Assembly: GCA_024809215.1 (NCBI GenBank)
Contig: JANUBW010000007.1
Span: forward strand, 1-64,000
Reading direction: 5' to 3'
Source: Niastella sp. OAS944
GTDB lineage: Bacteria; Bacteroidota; Bacteroidia; Chitinophagales; Chitinophagaceae
Length of the DNA: 64,000 nt
Position numbers and translations under genes: made by a program. The notes below the pieces were generated by a model. That model was not told the origin of the DNA. It did no database searches and saw only the letters and a program-made list of their open reading frames with translations. How positions within the stretch are numbered: the stretch's first letter is position 1; the number at the start of each line of letters is the position of its first letter. Below are positions 1-8,489 of the stretch, in pieces.

Positions 1-110
1 GCCCTTAACAGGCTGACATAAAGCCGCCTTAGAACTTCAAAATTATAGAAAAATAATTAATAGCAGACTTTCAAACTAACACAGAATCTGTTAACCTGTT
101 AACTCGTCAA

Positions 111-1892
111 CTAAGAATATATATGCTCAATAGAATCTCTATACTTCTCCATCACCACCTTACGCTTAAGGCTCAACTTCGGCGTCATTTCACCTGTTTC
201 AATGCTCCACTCCTGGGGCAGCAATTCAAACCTTTTTATTTGCTCAACGTGGTTGAAGAATTTATTATAGCTGTCGATGAGTTCGCGGAACAATTCTAGC
301 ACTTTGGGTTCTTTTACCAACTGTTCGTTTGTCAGGTTGGCGATACCTTGTTTGCGTGCCCAGTCTTTCAAAGCAGGAAATGCCGGAATGATGAGTGCGC
401 CTACAAATTTTCGTTCTGCACCCACCACCATGATCTGTTCTACATAAATTGATTCTTTCAGTTTGTTTTCTATAGGCAATGGCGCTACATATTTACCACC
501 GCTGGTTTTGAACAGTTCTTTTTTGCGGTCGGTGATCTTCACGAATTTATTATCGATCATCATACCAATATCACCGGTATGGTACCATTCACCGCTCATG
601 GTTTCCTGGGTAAGATCGGGGCGTTTATAATAACCCATCATAACGTTGGGGCCTTTGCAAAGGATCTCTCCGTCTTCGGCGATCTTAACTTCAACATCAT
701 CAATTAAGGGGCCTACGGTACCAAACTGCCGGTTGTGTTCTTCATAACGGTTAACACTGATCACCGGTGAGGTTTCGGTTAACCCATAACCTTCAAGCAC
801 GGGTATGCGCGCCGCTGTGAAAATGCGTATTAAGCGCACCTGGCAGGCAGCGCCGCCGCTTACAATACATTTGAGGTTATTGCCCAGGGCTTCGCGCCAT
901 TTGCTGAAGATAAGTTTGTTGGCCAGGGCCAGCTGCAGATTGTAGCTAAGGCCCTGCGATTTGTTGATCTCGTACCGGGTAGCCAGGTCGTGCGCCCAGT
1001 AGAATAATTTTCTTTTTACACCGGTTAGTTCAGCGCCTTTGGCCATTATGCGGTCGTACACTTTTTCGAGCAGGCGTGGCACGGTGGTGAACATATCGGG
1101 TTTTACTTCTTTCAGATTGTCGCCAATGGACTCCATACTTTCGGCATAGTAAATAGCGATGCCGCGGTACAGGTAGAAGTAGGAGATCATTCGCTCAAAT
1201 ATATGGTTCAGAGGCAAAAAGCTCAATGAACGCATATTGGGGAAGGCGGGTAAACAGGGATAGCAGGCCATCACATTGCTCAGGATGTTACGGTGCGACA
1301 GCATTACACCTTTTGGTGTTCCGGTTGTGCCTGAGGTGTAGATGATGGTGGCCAGGTCTTCATATTTTATTTGCGCCGATATGTTCTTCACTTTTTCCTC
1401 AGCCGCACTGTTTGCCAGGTTAAGCACTTCTTTCCAGTGACGGGCATTGGCCACATGTTCAAAGGTGTATATTTCCTGCAGGCAGGGAATCCGGTCTTTT
1501 ACGCTTAATACTTTATGAAAAAGTTCTTCATCGTTTACGAATACGATCTTTACTTGGGCATCATTTAAAACAAATTCGAGGTCCTGTACATTGATGGTAG
1601 GGTAAATGGGGGTAAGAATGGCGCCGCATTGCTGAACGGCCAGGTCGAGCATGATCCATTCCGGCCGGTTCTTGCTCAAAATGGCAATTTTATCGCGCTG
1701 CTCGGCACTCATATCGCCGCATTTGATACCCAGGTTCAGTAAGCCTGCACTTAGTTTAGTTACGGTATTATTTACTTCTTCGGTGCTGTAGGTTCTCCAT
1801 TTCCCATTTTCCTTGGCGGCCAGCATTTCGGGCAATGGCTTCCTTGTTAAATGGAACTGCAGGCAATCGAATAGACGTTTGGGTTCGGTCAT
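111..1892 (-). CDS. Long-chain fatty acid--CoA ligase (AMP-forming)
   Basis: Activates fatty acids to acyl-AMP and then acyl-CoA for lipid synthesis or beta-oxidation, probably at the inner face of the cytoplasmic membrane. The 593-residue protein has the ANL superfamily motifs in order: P-loop YTSGTTGTPKG at 185-195, GYGLTETSP at 368-376, WYHTGDIG at 436-443 and the hinge/catalytic-lysine region DRKKELFKTSGGKYVAP at 455-471. Length and the lid insertion before GYGLTETSP fit the FadD15-like long-chain group of Bacteroidota. The gene appears monocistronic; short octad repeats follow its stop codon directly. The substrate chain length cannot be read from sequence. Confidence 0.93.
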   Translation of the reverse strand: MTEPKRLFDCLQFHLTRKPLPEMLAAKENGKWRTYSTEEVNNTVTKLSAGLLNLGIKCGDMSAEQRDKIAILSKNRPEWIMLDLAVQQCGAILTPIYPTINVQDLEFVLNDAQVKIVFVNDEELFHKVLSVKDRIPCLQEIYTFEHVANARHWKEVLNLANSAAEEKVKNISAQIKYEDLATIIYTSGTTGTPKGVMLSHRNILSNVMACYPCLPAFPNMRSLSFLPLNHIFERMISYFYLYRGIAIYYAESMESIGDNLKEVKPDMFTTVPRLLEKVYDRIMAKGAELTGVKRKLFYWAHDLATRYEINKSQGLSYNLQLALANKLIFSKWREALGNNLKCIVSGGAACQVRLIRIFTAARIPVLEGYGLTETSPVISVNRYEEHNRQFGTVGPLIDDVEVKIAEDGEILCKGPNVMMGYYKRPDLTQETMSGEWYHTGDIGMMIDNKFVKITDRKKELFKTSGGKYVAPLPIENKLKESIYVEQIMVVGAERKFVGALIIPAFPALKDWARKQGIANLTNEQLVKEPKVLELFRELIDSYNKFFNHVEQIKRFELLPQEWSIETGEMTPKLSLKRKVVMEKYRDSIEHIYS

Positions 1893-1987
1893 AGATGTTG
1901 TTTTTTGATCCGGAGGGTCAGCAAGGGGAATATGGCAAACGAGGACTCCCGGATTTGCGTTAATTGAATTTAACGAATCTGCGCAAA

Positions 1988-2018
1988 TAAAAAAAGCCCC
2001 GACGACACCGCCGGGGCC
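1988..2018 (-). terminator. Rho-independent terminator of the TPR gene
   Basis: On the minus strand a GC stem (CCCCG ... CGGGG) is followed by seven T residues, just past the stop of the TPR lipid-exported protein gene. Confidence 0.8.
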
Positions 2019-2024
2019 AATTGC

Positions 2025-3050
2025 TTATTTTACTGTTTGATAATATTGCCCCGATGGTACTTTAAATACCCGGTTGTGTTGAAAGTAATCAAACTTGTTG
2101 TAGTCTTCCTGGTGGGTTTTGGTCCAGTTTTCATATGCTGGCAGGTTGCCGGCAGTGCCAAAGATCCATTGGTTATAGGCATCGAACATACCCGATTTTA
2201 ACAGTTGCTGCTGATATTCGAATAAACGAAAGGGCAGGCCTTTTGCATATTTTGTGAACCAGTCGAGAACGAATTTGGTGCGTACAGCCGATAACGTTTC
2301 GGGATTAACACCATTGGTGCCAATAAAGGTCGATTGCGATTTTATGTTGTCGAGGAACGCTTTTACAAATTCGTTTTTTGTATCCTGGTCTTTGGTCATG
2401 TTGGCGTCGTTGAACAACTTCTTGTACCCATCGAGCAAAACAGTTTTGATCTCTGCGGTGCGTTTTGAATAGCTTTCGAGGTTCACGAAGATCTCGCCAT
2501 ATACCAGCGCCCAAACTTTATCTGTAGTGAAATAATAATATTTGGCGGCGTTGTAATAGTTGCCAGAATAGCCGGGGTCGCTTTCAATACCTTTTTCCCA
2601 TTGTTTTATGGCATCGGAATAATTTTTCTTGCTCCAAAGCATTTCGCCATATTCGCTGTACAGGGTGCCGCTGTTGGGGAATTTTTTAAGGGCGGCCCGG
2701 TACATTTTTTCGCAATCCTTTACTTCTTCAATGGCTTTGTATATCATGCCCAGGATCTGAAAACTTTGCACATCGGCATCCTGGCGGTCGGGGAATTTTT
2801 TTGCTACTTCCAGTCCGTGAACGTAATCGCGGTTGAGGTAATAGGCGAATGCCAGGTCTTTTTGCAGGTCGAGGTTTTCGCTATTGTTTTGCAGCCCCCG
2901 GTTCAGCACAAGAACGGCGTTGGAATAGTCGCCCATACGCATATAATTTTTAGCCGTTTCCTGTACAGATTTTACGTCACCAGGCTCTGTTTGGGCCTGC
3001 GTCATGTTTACGGCAAACAATAAGCCTACAACTGGTAAAAGATGTTTCAT
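2025..3050 (-). CDS. Exported tetratricopeptide-repeat protein
   Basis: A secreted or periplasmic TPR protein of about 341 residues with unknown partner. An N-terminal signal peptide (MKHLLPVVGLLFAVNM, cleavage near QAQ) is followed by TPR-like helical pairs up to about residue 190; the C-terminal half has no motif I recognise. An ATG three codons upstream (3059) is possible, but a minus-strand TATCTTTG (matching the Bacteroidota -7 element) overlaps it, which favours the start used here and would give an almost leaderless mRNA. No paired -33 element is visible, so the promoter reading is weak. The gene stands alone and ends at a strong terminator. Confidence 0.8.
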   Translation of the reverse strand: MKHLLPVVGLLFAVNMTQAQTEPGDVKSVQETAKNYMRMGDYSNAVLVLNRGLQNNSENLDLQKDLAFAYYLNRDYVHGLEVAKKFPDRQDADVQSFQILGMIYKAIEEVKDCEKMYRAALKKFPNSGTLYSEYGEMLWSKKNYSDAIKQWEKGIESDPGYSGNYYNAAKYYYFTTDKVWALVYGEIFVNLESYSKRTAEIKTVLLDGYKKLFNDANMTKDQDTKNEFVKAFLDNIKSQSTFIGTNGVNPETLSAVRTKFVLDWFTKYAKGLPFRLFEYQQQLLKSGMFDAYNQWIFGTAGNLPAYENWTKTHQEDYNKFDYFQHNRVFKVPSGQYYQTVK

Positions 3051-3352
3051 ACGGTTCAAAGATAAGGTTTGGAAGGGACTGGTAGGATGAAAGAACGTTA
3101 AAATGTTGGTTGGGAGGGTTCTCTTTTCAAAGGGAGTTGTTCAGTTCTGAGTACTTAGTTCTGAGTTCACATTTCACTGGGTTGCTGGTTTCAGGTTCCA
3201 AGTTCCAGGTTTCAGGTTTCAGGTTCGGGGCTCAAAATTGTTTGGTGGCATGCCGAACTTTTAGGCTAGCGCCAAAACAAAAGCCGGAGGCGCTACTCTA
3301 AGTAACAACCCTCCGGCCTCAGTTATATTTTCTTATTTATTACCCTTGTTAA
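3051..3352. repeat. Intergenic heptad array
   Basis: No gene is seen. From 3145 to 3235 the sequence reads as 13 consecutive 7-nt units (TTCTGAG, TACTTAG, TTCTGAG, ... GGTTTCA, GGTTCCA, AGTTCCA, GGTTTCA ...) with no slippage of register. A minus-strand terminator follows at 3277-3320, then octad-like sequence (3333-3352) next to the DUF1015 stop. Confidence 0.75.
3277..3320 (-). terminator. Terminator of the DUF1015 gene
   Basis: Inverted repeat GCCGGAGG ... CCTCCGGC on the minus strand, followed by TTTTGTTTTGG, about 35 nt after the DUF1015 stop codon. Confidence 0.8.
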
Positions 3353-4582
3353 CTAGTATATCAGGTGCGTCAACAATCCATCACGCAGTTTAGGTTCAAA
3401 CCAGGTGCTTTTGGGTGGCATTACATTACCGCTATCGGCAATATCAAACAATTGTTGAATGGTTACCGGGTGCAGGCTGAACGCTACGGCCATTTCTCCA
3501 CTGTTCACTCTTTTTTCCAGTTCACCCAGTCCGCGAATACCACCTACGAAGTCGATGCGTTTGTCGGTACGTTGGTCTTTAATTCCTAAAATTGGGTCAA
3601 GGACCAGGTTACTCAAAATTGATACATCCAGAACGCCAATAGGGTCGTTGGTATATGTACCTTCTTTGGCAGTGAGTGTATACCACTGGCCTTTGAGGTA
3701 CATACCAAACTGATGCAATTGGGCGGGCGCAACCGCAGTGGCTGCTTTTTCTATCGTAAATGAAGCGCCCAGTTTTTCGAGCAGTGCGGCTTCGGTAAGT
3801 CCGTTCAGGTCTTTAACCACCCGGTTATAATCCATAATGTACAACTGGTTCGATGGGAACAGGGTAGTTAAGAAATGATCAGCTTCTGCTTTGGCTTCGT
3901 TACCTAATGCCTTGCGCACTTTGGCTGCGGAAGCAGCACGGTGGTGACCATCGGCGATATAGGTTTGCGGAATTTGTGTTTTGAACAGGTTGGTGATGTT
4001 TGCATTAACCGAATCATCAGTGATCACCCAAATAGTATGGCTAATGGCGTCATCGGCCACAAAATCGTAAATAGGTGTATGGGTGTTCTTCCAGTTTTCG
4101 ATCAGCGTATCTACCTCGGCATTGTTACGATATGCGAGGAACACATTACCGGTTTGAGCGCCGCTGGTTTTAATGTGGTTGATGCGGTCCTGTTCTTTTT
4201 CGGGGCGCGTAAACTCGTGTTTTTTGATCACGTCGTTCTCGTAGTCGTCAACTGAGCTGGCAGCTACCAGCCCCGTTTGGCTACGGCCGTTCATTATCAA
4301 TTGATATATGTAATAGCAGGGTTTATCTTCCCTGAATAAAATACTGCGTTGAATAAATGCTTCGATATTTTCCTTTGCTTTTTCATACACCGGTGCACTG
4401 TGAATGTCGATATCATCTGGTAAATCGATCTCTGACTTGGTTATATGCAAAAATGAATAGGGATTACCTACTGCTTCTTCGCGGGCTTCTTTCGAATTCA
4501 GCACATCGTAAGGGCGAGAGGCAACCTGCCTGGCCAGTTCGGGGCGCGGGCGCAGGGCTTTGAATGGAGAAATATTAGCCAT
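3353..4582 (-). CDS. DUF1015 family protein, serC-linked
   Basis: A 409-residue cytoplasmic protein of the DUF1015 family. The family signatures are visible: RPYDVLN near residue 24, KHEFTRPEKEQDR at 121-133, YIADGHHR at 208-215 and the C-terminal MPPKSTWFEPK. The start codon lies only 24 nt after the stop of serC, so the two are probably co-transcribed; this pairing is common in Bacteroidota and clostridia. The ADGHHR motif resembles the DGHHR/DGHTR motif of ParB/sulfiredoxin-fold free-serine kinases (SerK, SbnI), so a role in phosphoserine or serine metabolism is a reasonable inference, not a demonstrated function. Confidence 0.9.
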   Translation of the reverse strand: MANISPFKALRPRPELARQVASRPYDVLNSKEAREEAVGNPYSFLHITKSEIDLPDDIDIHSAPVYEKAKENIEAFIQRSILFREDKPCYYIYQLIMNGRSQTGLVAASSVDDYENDVIKKHEFTRPEKEQDRINHIKTSGAQTGNVFLAYRNNAEVDTLIENWKNTHTPIYDFVADDAISHTIWVITDDSVNANITNLFKTQIPQTYIADGHHRAASAAKVRKALGNEAKAEADHFLTTLFPSNQLYIMDYNRVVKDLNGLTEAALLEKLGASFTIEKAATAVAPAQLHQFGMYLKGQWYTLTAKEGTYTNDPIGVLDVSILSNLVLDPILGIKDQRTDKRIDFVGGIRGLGELEKRVNSGEMAVAFSLHPVTIQQLFDIADSGNVMPPKSTWFEPKLRDGLLTHLIY

Positions 4583-4606
4583 TATTCTAGTAATTAAGTG
4601 TTTTAG

Positions 4607-5686
4607 TTATCCTTTTTTATTCGCAAAATCTTTCATGAGATCGGTAAGCACCTGTACGCTTTCGAGCGGCAATGCATTGTACATAGAAGGTCTGAACCCG
4701 CCCACGCTGCGATGGCCTTTTATGCCAACGATGTTGTTTTGTTTGCAAAGCGTGATGAATTCTTTTTCCAGGTCGGCATTTTCCATAACGAAGCAGGCAT
4801 TCATAATACTGCGGTCTTCCTTATTGACAACGGCGCCTTTGAATATGGGCAGGCTATCGAGTGTATTATAAAGTAATTGCGCTTTCTGGTTGTTGATCTT
4901 TTCAATAGCGTCTACACCACCCAGGTTTTTCAACCAGCGCAGGGTAAGCATACAAACGTACACGGCAAATACCGGTGGCGTATTGAGCATGCTGCCGTTT
5001 TCGATGTGATTGCGGTAATCCATCATAGTGGCCAGCTTGCGGTTTACTTTGCCCAGTATGTTCTTGTTCACTATCACCAGGTTTACACCTGCAGCGCCTA
5101 CGTTCTTTTGTGCGCCGGCATAAATAAGGTCGAATTTGTTGAAATCCATTTTACGGCTCAGAATATCGCTACTCATGTCGGCTACCAATGGTACACCAGC
5201 TTCGTAAAACGGAGCGAAATCGTGCCACTGAACACCATGAATGGTTTCGTTGGTGGTAAGGTGCAGGTATTTGGCGGTTTTGGGAACCGTAAATTGTTTG
5301 GGCAGGTGGTTATAGTTGGATTCTTTAGCGCTGCAAACCACCTCTACATGGCCAAACAGTTTGGCTTCCTTTATGGCTTTGGCGCTCCAGGTGCCGGTAT
5401 CGGTATAGGCAGCTATTTCATTCTCATTCAATAAGTTCATGGGAATTTGAAAGAACTGGGTACTGGCGCCACCATGCAAGAACAGTACTTCATGCTGATC
5501 ATCGAGCTGCATTAATTCTTTCACAAGGGTAATGGCTTCATCCATTACTGCCTGAAACAGGTCGGTGCGGTGACCGATTTCCAGGATCGACAAACCGGAG
5601 TTGTTATAGTTTAAAATGGCTTCACTGGCTTGTTTAAATACTTCCTGGGGCAGAATACTGGGTCCCGCGTTAAAATTGTGCATCAT
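4607..5686 (-). CDS. serC: Phosphoserine aminotransferase
   Basis: PLP-dependent class V aminotransferase converting 3-phosphohydroxypyruvate to O-phosphoserine in serine biosynthesis, with a second role in pyridoxal phosphate synthesis in some bacteria. The 359-residue protein begins HNFNAGPSILP, typical of SerC. The Schiff-base lysine is in YAGAQKNVGAAG (K194) and the phosphate-binding HRSVGGFRPS is near the C-terminus. An in-frame ATG 16 codons upstream would add a non-homologous extension. A minus-strand TACTTTTG (5719-5712) about 26 nt before the chosen ATG fits a -7 element and also argues for the shorter start. DUF1015 follows 24 nt downstream. Confidence 0.95.
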   Translation of the reverse strand: MMHNFNAGPSILPQEVFKQASEAILNYNNSGLSILEIGHRTDLFQAVMDEAITLVKELMQLDDQHEVLFLHGGASTQFFQIPMNLLNENEIAAYTDTGTWSAKAIKEAKLFGHVEVVCSAKESNYNHLPKQFTVPKTAKYLHLTTNETIHGVQWHDFAPFYEAGVPLVADMSSDILSRKMDFNKFDLIYAGAQKNVGAAGVNLVIVNKNILGKVNRKLATMMDYRNHIENGSMLNTPPVFAVYVCMLTLRWLKNLGGVDAIEKINNQKAQLLYNTLDSLPIFKGAVVNKEDRSIMNACFVMENADLEKEFITLCKQNNIVGIKGHRSVGGFRPSMYNALPLESVQVLTDLMKDFANKKG

Positions 5687-5783
5687 TGATTCAGTTATGT
5701 TAGAAGGAGTGCAAAAGTACTCTATTCGCGGCACTAAAGGCAGAGTGAATTTTGTAGCAGATACATAATATGTTCATCCTGAA

Positions 5784-6758
5784 TTAGTCACAATCTTTTC
5801 CTTTTACATGTCCTTTTAGCCAGGCAGTGTTTAATTCCTCAAATTCGCGGCGGTCATCATCGCTAAAGCTTTTATTTATAAGCTGTTTCAGATCGGGCTG
5901 GCCGGCATTTACCCAGGCGGTATACCAAAATGAGGCTACTGCCGAAATGGATTGCCGCATTCGCCGTTCAATCATATTATTAAGCTGCTGATTGTATGCC
6001 AGGCAAAAGGGGGTAGCATATTGCCTTATCACCTGGCCATTACGTGGCTCAAAGGAATATTTCTGATCGGCCGTAAAGCTGGCTGTTAATTCTCTTTCAA
6101 TTCGCAGTACTGTATCGGCCGCGGCGGCGCTTTCAAGAATGCGTGCCCAGGTAAAGTATACAGGGTTGGTAATATAGCCTGCCTTGCCCAGCATAAAATC
6201 CCACGAGGTAGCGGCCAGCAGTTCGGGTATGCGTGATTCCCAAAAGCCATGAATGCCGTGCTGGTTGGTAAGCTGGCCGTTGTGGTTACTGCAAACATGC
6301 AATGGCACATGTGCATCGGCGATGTAGTGACCCATATCGGCCGATAGCTTCAGAATTTTGGCCTGGTCTTTTTCTTTAAAAGCAGCCGTTAGCCGAAACA
6401 GCATGGTTTGAATATGCCAGGGAACAATGCCATATTTCTGCAATGTGTCCTTATTGTATTTTTTTAAAGCATTTGTATAGGTACGGGGTAATGAATCGAA
6501 GGGGTAAACGCCATAGTGGTCAATATCAATATAATGGCGGGCGCCTTCTGCGGCTACGGCATACCGTCGTTTATCGGGGTCAACGGCATGATCGCTGATG
6601 AAGCCAATATTGGGTTTGTATAACACCAACATTTCGGGCGGAAGCAGAAAGACGGCATAATAGTTAATTTGTTTATGGGCGTAGAAGCCCCATGGAAACA
6701 GGTTTTGACAGGTGATTGTCAACAGCGTTATAAGTAGTAGCTTTTTCATTTCCGGCAA
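5784..6758 (-). CDS. Exported S1/P1 nuclease-like zinc protein
   Basis: A 324-residue secreted or periplasmic protein of the zinc-dependent phospholipase C / S1-P1 nuclease fold. The signal peptide MKKLLLITLLTITCQ ends near a tryptophan (W23), which in this fold becomes the N-terminal zinc ligand. Further likely ligands are H28, the cluster HYIDIDHY at 75-82, HYIADAHVPLH at 144-154 and HGIHGFWES at 167-175. Zn3-site residues therefore look complete and the protein is probably active, but whether it cleaves nucleic acid or phospholipid cannot be told. Members in Bacteroidota are usually uncharacterised. It lies between serC and a DUF502 gene on the same strand with gaps that suggest independent transcription. 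Confidence 0.82.
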   Translation of the reverse strand: MPEMKKLLLITLLTITCQNLFPWGFYAHKQINYYAVFLLPPEMLVLYKPNIGFISDHAVDPDKRRYAVAAEGARHYIDIDHYGVYPFDSLPRTYTNALKKYNKDTLQKYGIVPWHIQTMLFRLTAAFKEKDQAKILKLSADMGHYIADAHVPLHVCSNHNGQLTNQHGIHGFWESRIPELLAATSWDFMLGKAGYITNPVYFTWARILESAAAADTVLRIERELTASFTADQKYSFEPRNGQVIRQYATPFCLAYNQQLNNMIERRMRQSISAVASFWYTAWVNAGQPDLKQLINKSFSDDDRREFEELNTAWLKGHVKGKDCD

Positions 6759-6810
6759 GTAACTACGAAGTTAGAAAAGTAGTTTATGAATAGCCGGTTG
6801 TTGTCGGTTA

Positions 6811-6928
6811 AGTTGAGTTCATAGTTCATTGTTTACAGTTCATAGGTCTTAAAACGAAACGGTCCCGCCGTAGGCGGGACCGAACGTTATATTAAACTGT
6901 ATAACTTATTAACTGAACAGCTGAATAA
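6811..6928. repeat. Heptad array, terminator and octad array after DUF502
   Basis: Reading from 6811, five 7-nt units (AGTTGAG, TTCATAG, TTCATTG, TTTACAG, TTCATAG) precede a terminator. From 6897 to 6928 the sequence is organised as 8-nt units (CTGTATAA, CTTATTAA, CTGAACAG, CTGAATAA) that run up to the DUF502 stop codon. Confidence 0.6.
6861..6881 (-). terminator. Terminator of the DUF502 gene
   Basis: Perfect 9-bp inverted repeat GGTCCCGCC / GGCGGGACC with a 3-nt loop; on the minus strand it is followed by GTTTCGTTTT. It lies about 50 nt past the DUF502 stop. Confidence 0.75.
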
Positions 6929-7570
6929 CTAATTCTTCTTCGAATCATCATCATCAATAGTAGTTACTCCACCCGAAATAGCAAACTTCATAGCTTCAGC
7001 CGAACTAATATCGGTCAATACGCGAACGCGGTCGGGTTTTACAAAATACAGGCGGCCGGTAAAGGCATATGATTGCGGAACATACACGGCTACAAATTCC
7101 TTCAATCCAAATTCGTGTAGGTCTTCCTGTGTAATAAAGCCTATTTGCCATACATCGGTTGTTTCAATGGCAACCAGTACCGATTTGTCGAATTTCCTTT
7201 TGTTACCGGCAAAGGCCTCAAAAAAATCTTTAATGGTTGAATATATAAGCTTGATGCCCGGTGTACGCTCCAATACTTTATCGAACAGATCGACCAGTTT
7301 ACTAACAATGAACGAAGAGGAGATATAACCTACCAGTACAACGATAACCGTTACCAGTATAAAACCGAGCCCAGGTATCTTTTTAGGGTTACCATTGGCG
7401 TCAGTGCCTAACAGGTCGGGCGAAAAATAACCTATAAGGCTGGGCAAAATGTTGTCGATAAAATTAAATAAAGCAGTTACTGCATAGATCGTAATGGCGA
7501 TTGGGGCTAAAATAATTAGCCCCTGCAGAAAGTACTGTATTATCTTTTTAAATATATGTGGCGATTTCAT
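6929..7570 (-). CDS. DUF502 family membrane protein
   Basis: A 213-residue inner-membrane protein of the DUF502 family, function unknown. Two hydrophobic segments are clear, residues about 12-34 (LQGLIILAPIAITIYAV) and about 68-92 (LGFILVTVIVVLVGYI), followed by the conserved region ERTPGIKLIYSTIKDF and VYVPQSYAFTGRLYFV. The start at 7570 is chosen over an ATG 31 codons upstream because homologues begin close to the first membrane segment, and because a promoter (TAACTTTG with TTTA 19 bp upstream) lies inside that upstream extension. Confidence 0.88.
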   Translation of the reverse strand: MKSPHIFKKIIQYFLQGLIILAPIAITIYAVTALFNFIDNILPSLIGYFSPDLLGTDANGNPKKIPGLGFILVTVIVVLVGYISSSFIVSKLVDLFDKVLERTPGIKLIYSTIKDFFEAFAGNKRKFDKSVLVAIETTDVWQIGFITQEDLHEFGLKEFVAVYVPQSYAFTGRLYFVKPDRVRVLTDISSAEAMKFAISGGVTTIDDDDSKKN

Positions 7571-7591
7571 GTGCTGCTGTGTTTTGCGCCC

Positions 7592-7622
7592 CAAAGTTAG
7601 ATTACTTAGGCTGGCTAATAAA
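7592..7622 (-). promoter_or_regulatory. Predicted promoter of the DUF502 gene
   Basis: Minus strand: TTTA (7622-7619), 19-bp spacer, TAACTTTG (7599-7592), matching the Bacteroidota consensus TTTG / TAnnTTTG except for one base. It would start a transcript with a leader of about 15-20 nt before the ATG at 7570. Confidence 0.55.
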
Positions 7623-7785
7623 ATAACCTTCTGTAAAATGGCGCATTTTAGGCTGGAAAGCAATCGGTTAGCAAATATAAGGTGGTCGCGAATTTTATAC
7701 CACAGATGTCAATAAATGTTTATAAAACGAACAATCGTGTGTGTAAGAGCTTTGTTAAGAACGGTCAAAAAATGGGGATGGAAAC

Positions 7786-7816
7786 TTTGGTAACGAAAAA
7801 AGTTTCTATAGTTTTG
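7786..7816 (+). promoter_or_regulatory. Perfect-consensus promoter of the tetR-efflux operon
   Basis: TTTG at 7786-7789, exactly 19 bp, then TAGTTTTG at 7809-7816: a full match to the Bacteroidota primary promoter consensus. The start codon of tetR is only 10 nt past the -7 element, so the mRNA leader would be a few nucleotides at most. Confidence 0.75.
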
Positions 7817-7826
7817 TCCCGATCTT

Positions 7827-8489
7827 ATGATAACAGAAGGAAATACAAAAGTGAGGATCCGGGAAAAAGCGAAGGAACTGTTCCTGCGGTATGGTATTCG
7901 CTCCGTTTCCATGGATGATATTGCCAACCAGTTGGGCATGTCAAAAAAAACCATCTATCAGTATTACACAGATAAAAATGAACTGGTTGATGCGGTGGTA
8001 GAGGATGAAGTGCAGGATATGCAGCAGGATTGTATGAAGTGCGGTGAGAATGCAAAGGATGCAATCGAGGAGATCTTTTTAACCGTTGATCAGGTAGTTG
8101 AACAATTAAGCAGTATGAACCCCATGGTGTTGTATGATATGGAGAAGTTTCACATCAGGGCATTCCAGCGGTTTATGGAGCATAAGAATAAGTTCCTGTT
8201 AGAGGTAATTCGTAAAAACCTTGAGTGGGGCATTAAGGAAGGGCTCTACCGACCCGATATAGACGTAGATATCGTTTCTAAATTCAGGTTAGAGTCGATG
8301 ATGATCCCCTTTAATATTGACCTCTTCCCACCTTCACGATATAAATTATCCGAGGTTACCAAAGCCGTTATAGAACATTATGTTTACGGGGTTGCTTCTC
8401 TGAAAGGACATAAACTGATCATAAAATATCAACAGCATAGAAATAAAAATGCAAAGAACTATGAAACTGAAACCGGCAAGCATAAATAG
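7827..8489 (+). CDS. TetR/AcrR family transcriptional regulator
   Basis: A 220-residue one-component repressor, most likely of the efflux operon that follows. The N-terminal helix-turn-helix (about residues 10-55) contains the typical MDDIANQLGMSKKTIYQYY. The C-terminal ligand-binding region is family-specific and does not reveal the ligand. Its last bases overlap the start of the tolC-like gene, so the regulator is co-transcribed with the pump it probably controls, an arrangement common in Bacteroidota. The start is fixed by the promoter 10 nt upstream and by the HTH, which would be cut by any later ATG. Confidence 0.92.
   Translation: MITEGNTKVRIREKAKELFLRYGIRSVSMDDIANQLGMSKKTIYQYYTDKNELVDAVVEDEVQDMQQDCMKCGENAKDAIEEIFLTVDQVVEQLSSMNPMVLYDMEKFHIRAFQRFMEHKNKFLLEVIRKNLEWGIKEGLYRPDIDVDIVSKFRLESMMIPFNIDLFPPSRYKLSEVTKAVIEHYVYGVASLKGHKLIIKYQQHRNKNAKNYETETGKHK

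Noticed and set aside
1-110. Gene at the left edge
   Set aside because: No open frame with support; only octad-like GTTAAC repeats next to the fadD stop.
4877-5434. 185-codon open frame on the plus strand within serC
   Set aside because: Lies fully antisense to a complete serC; composition is that of a shadow frame.
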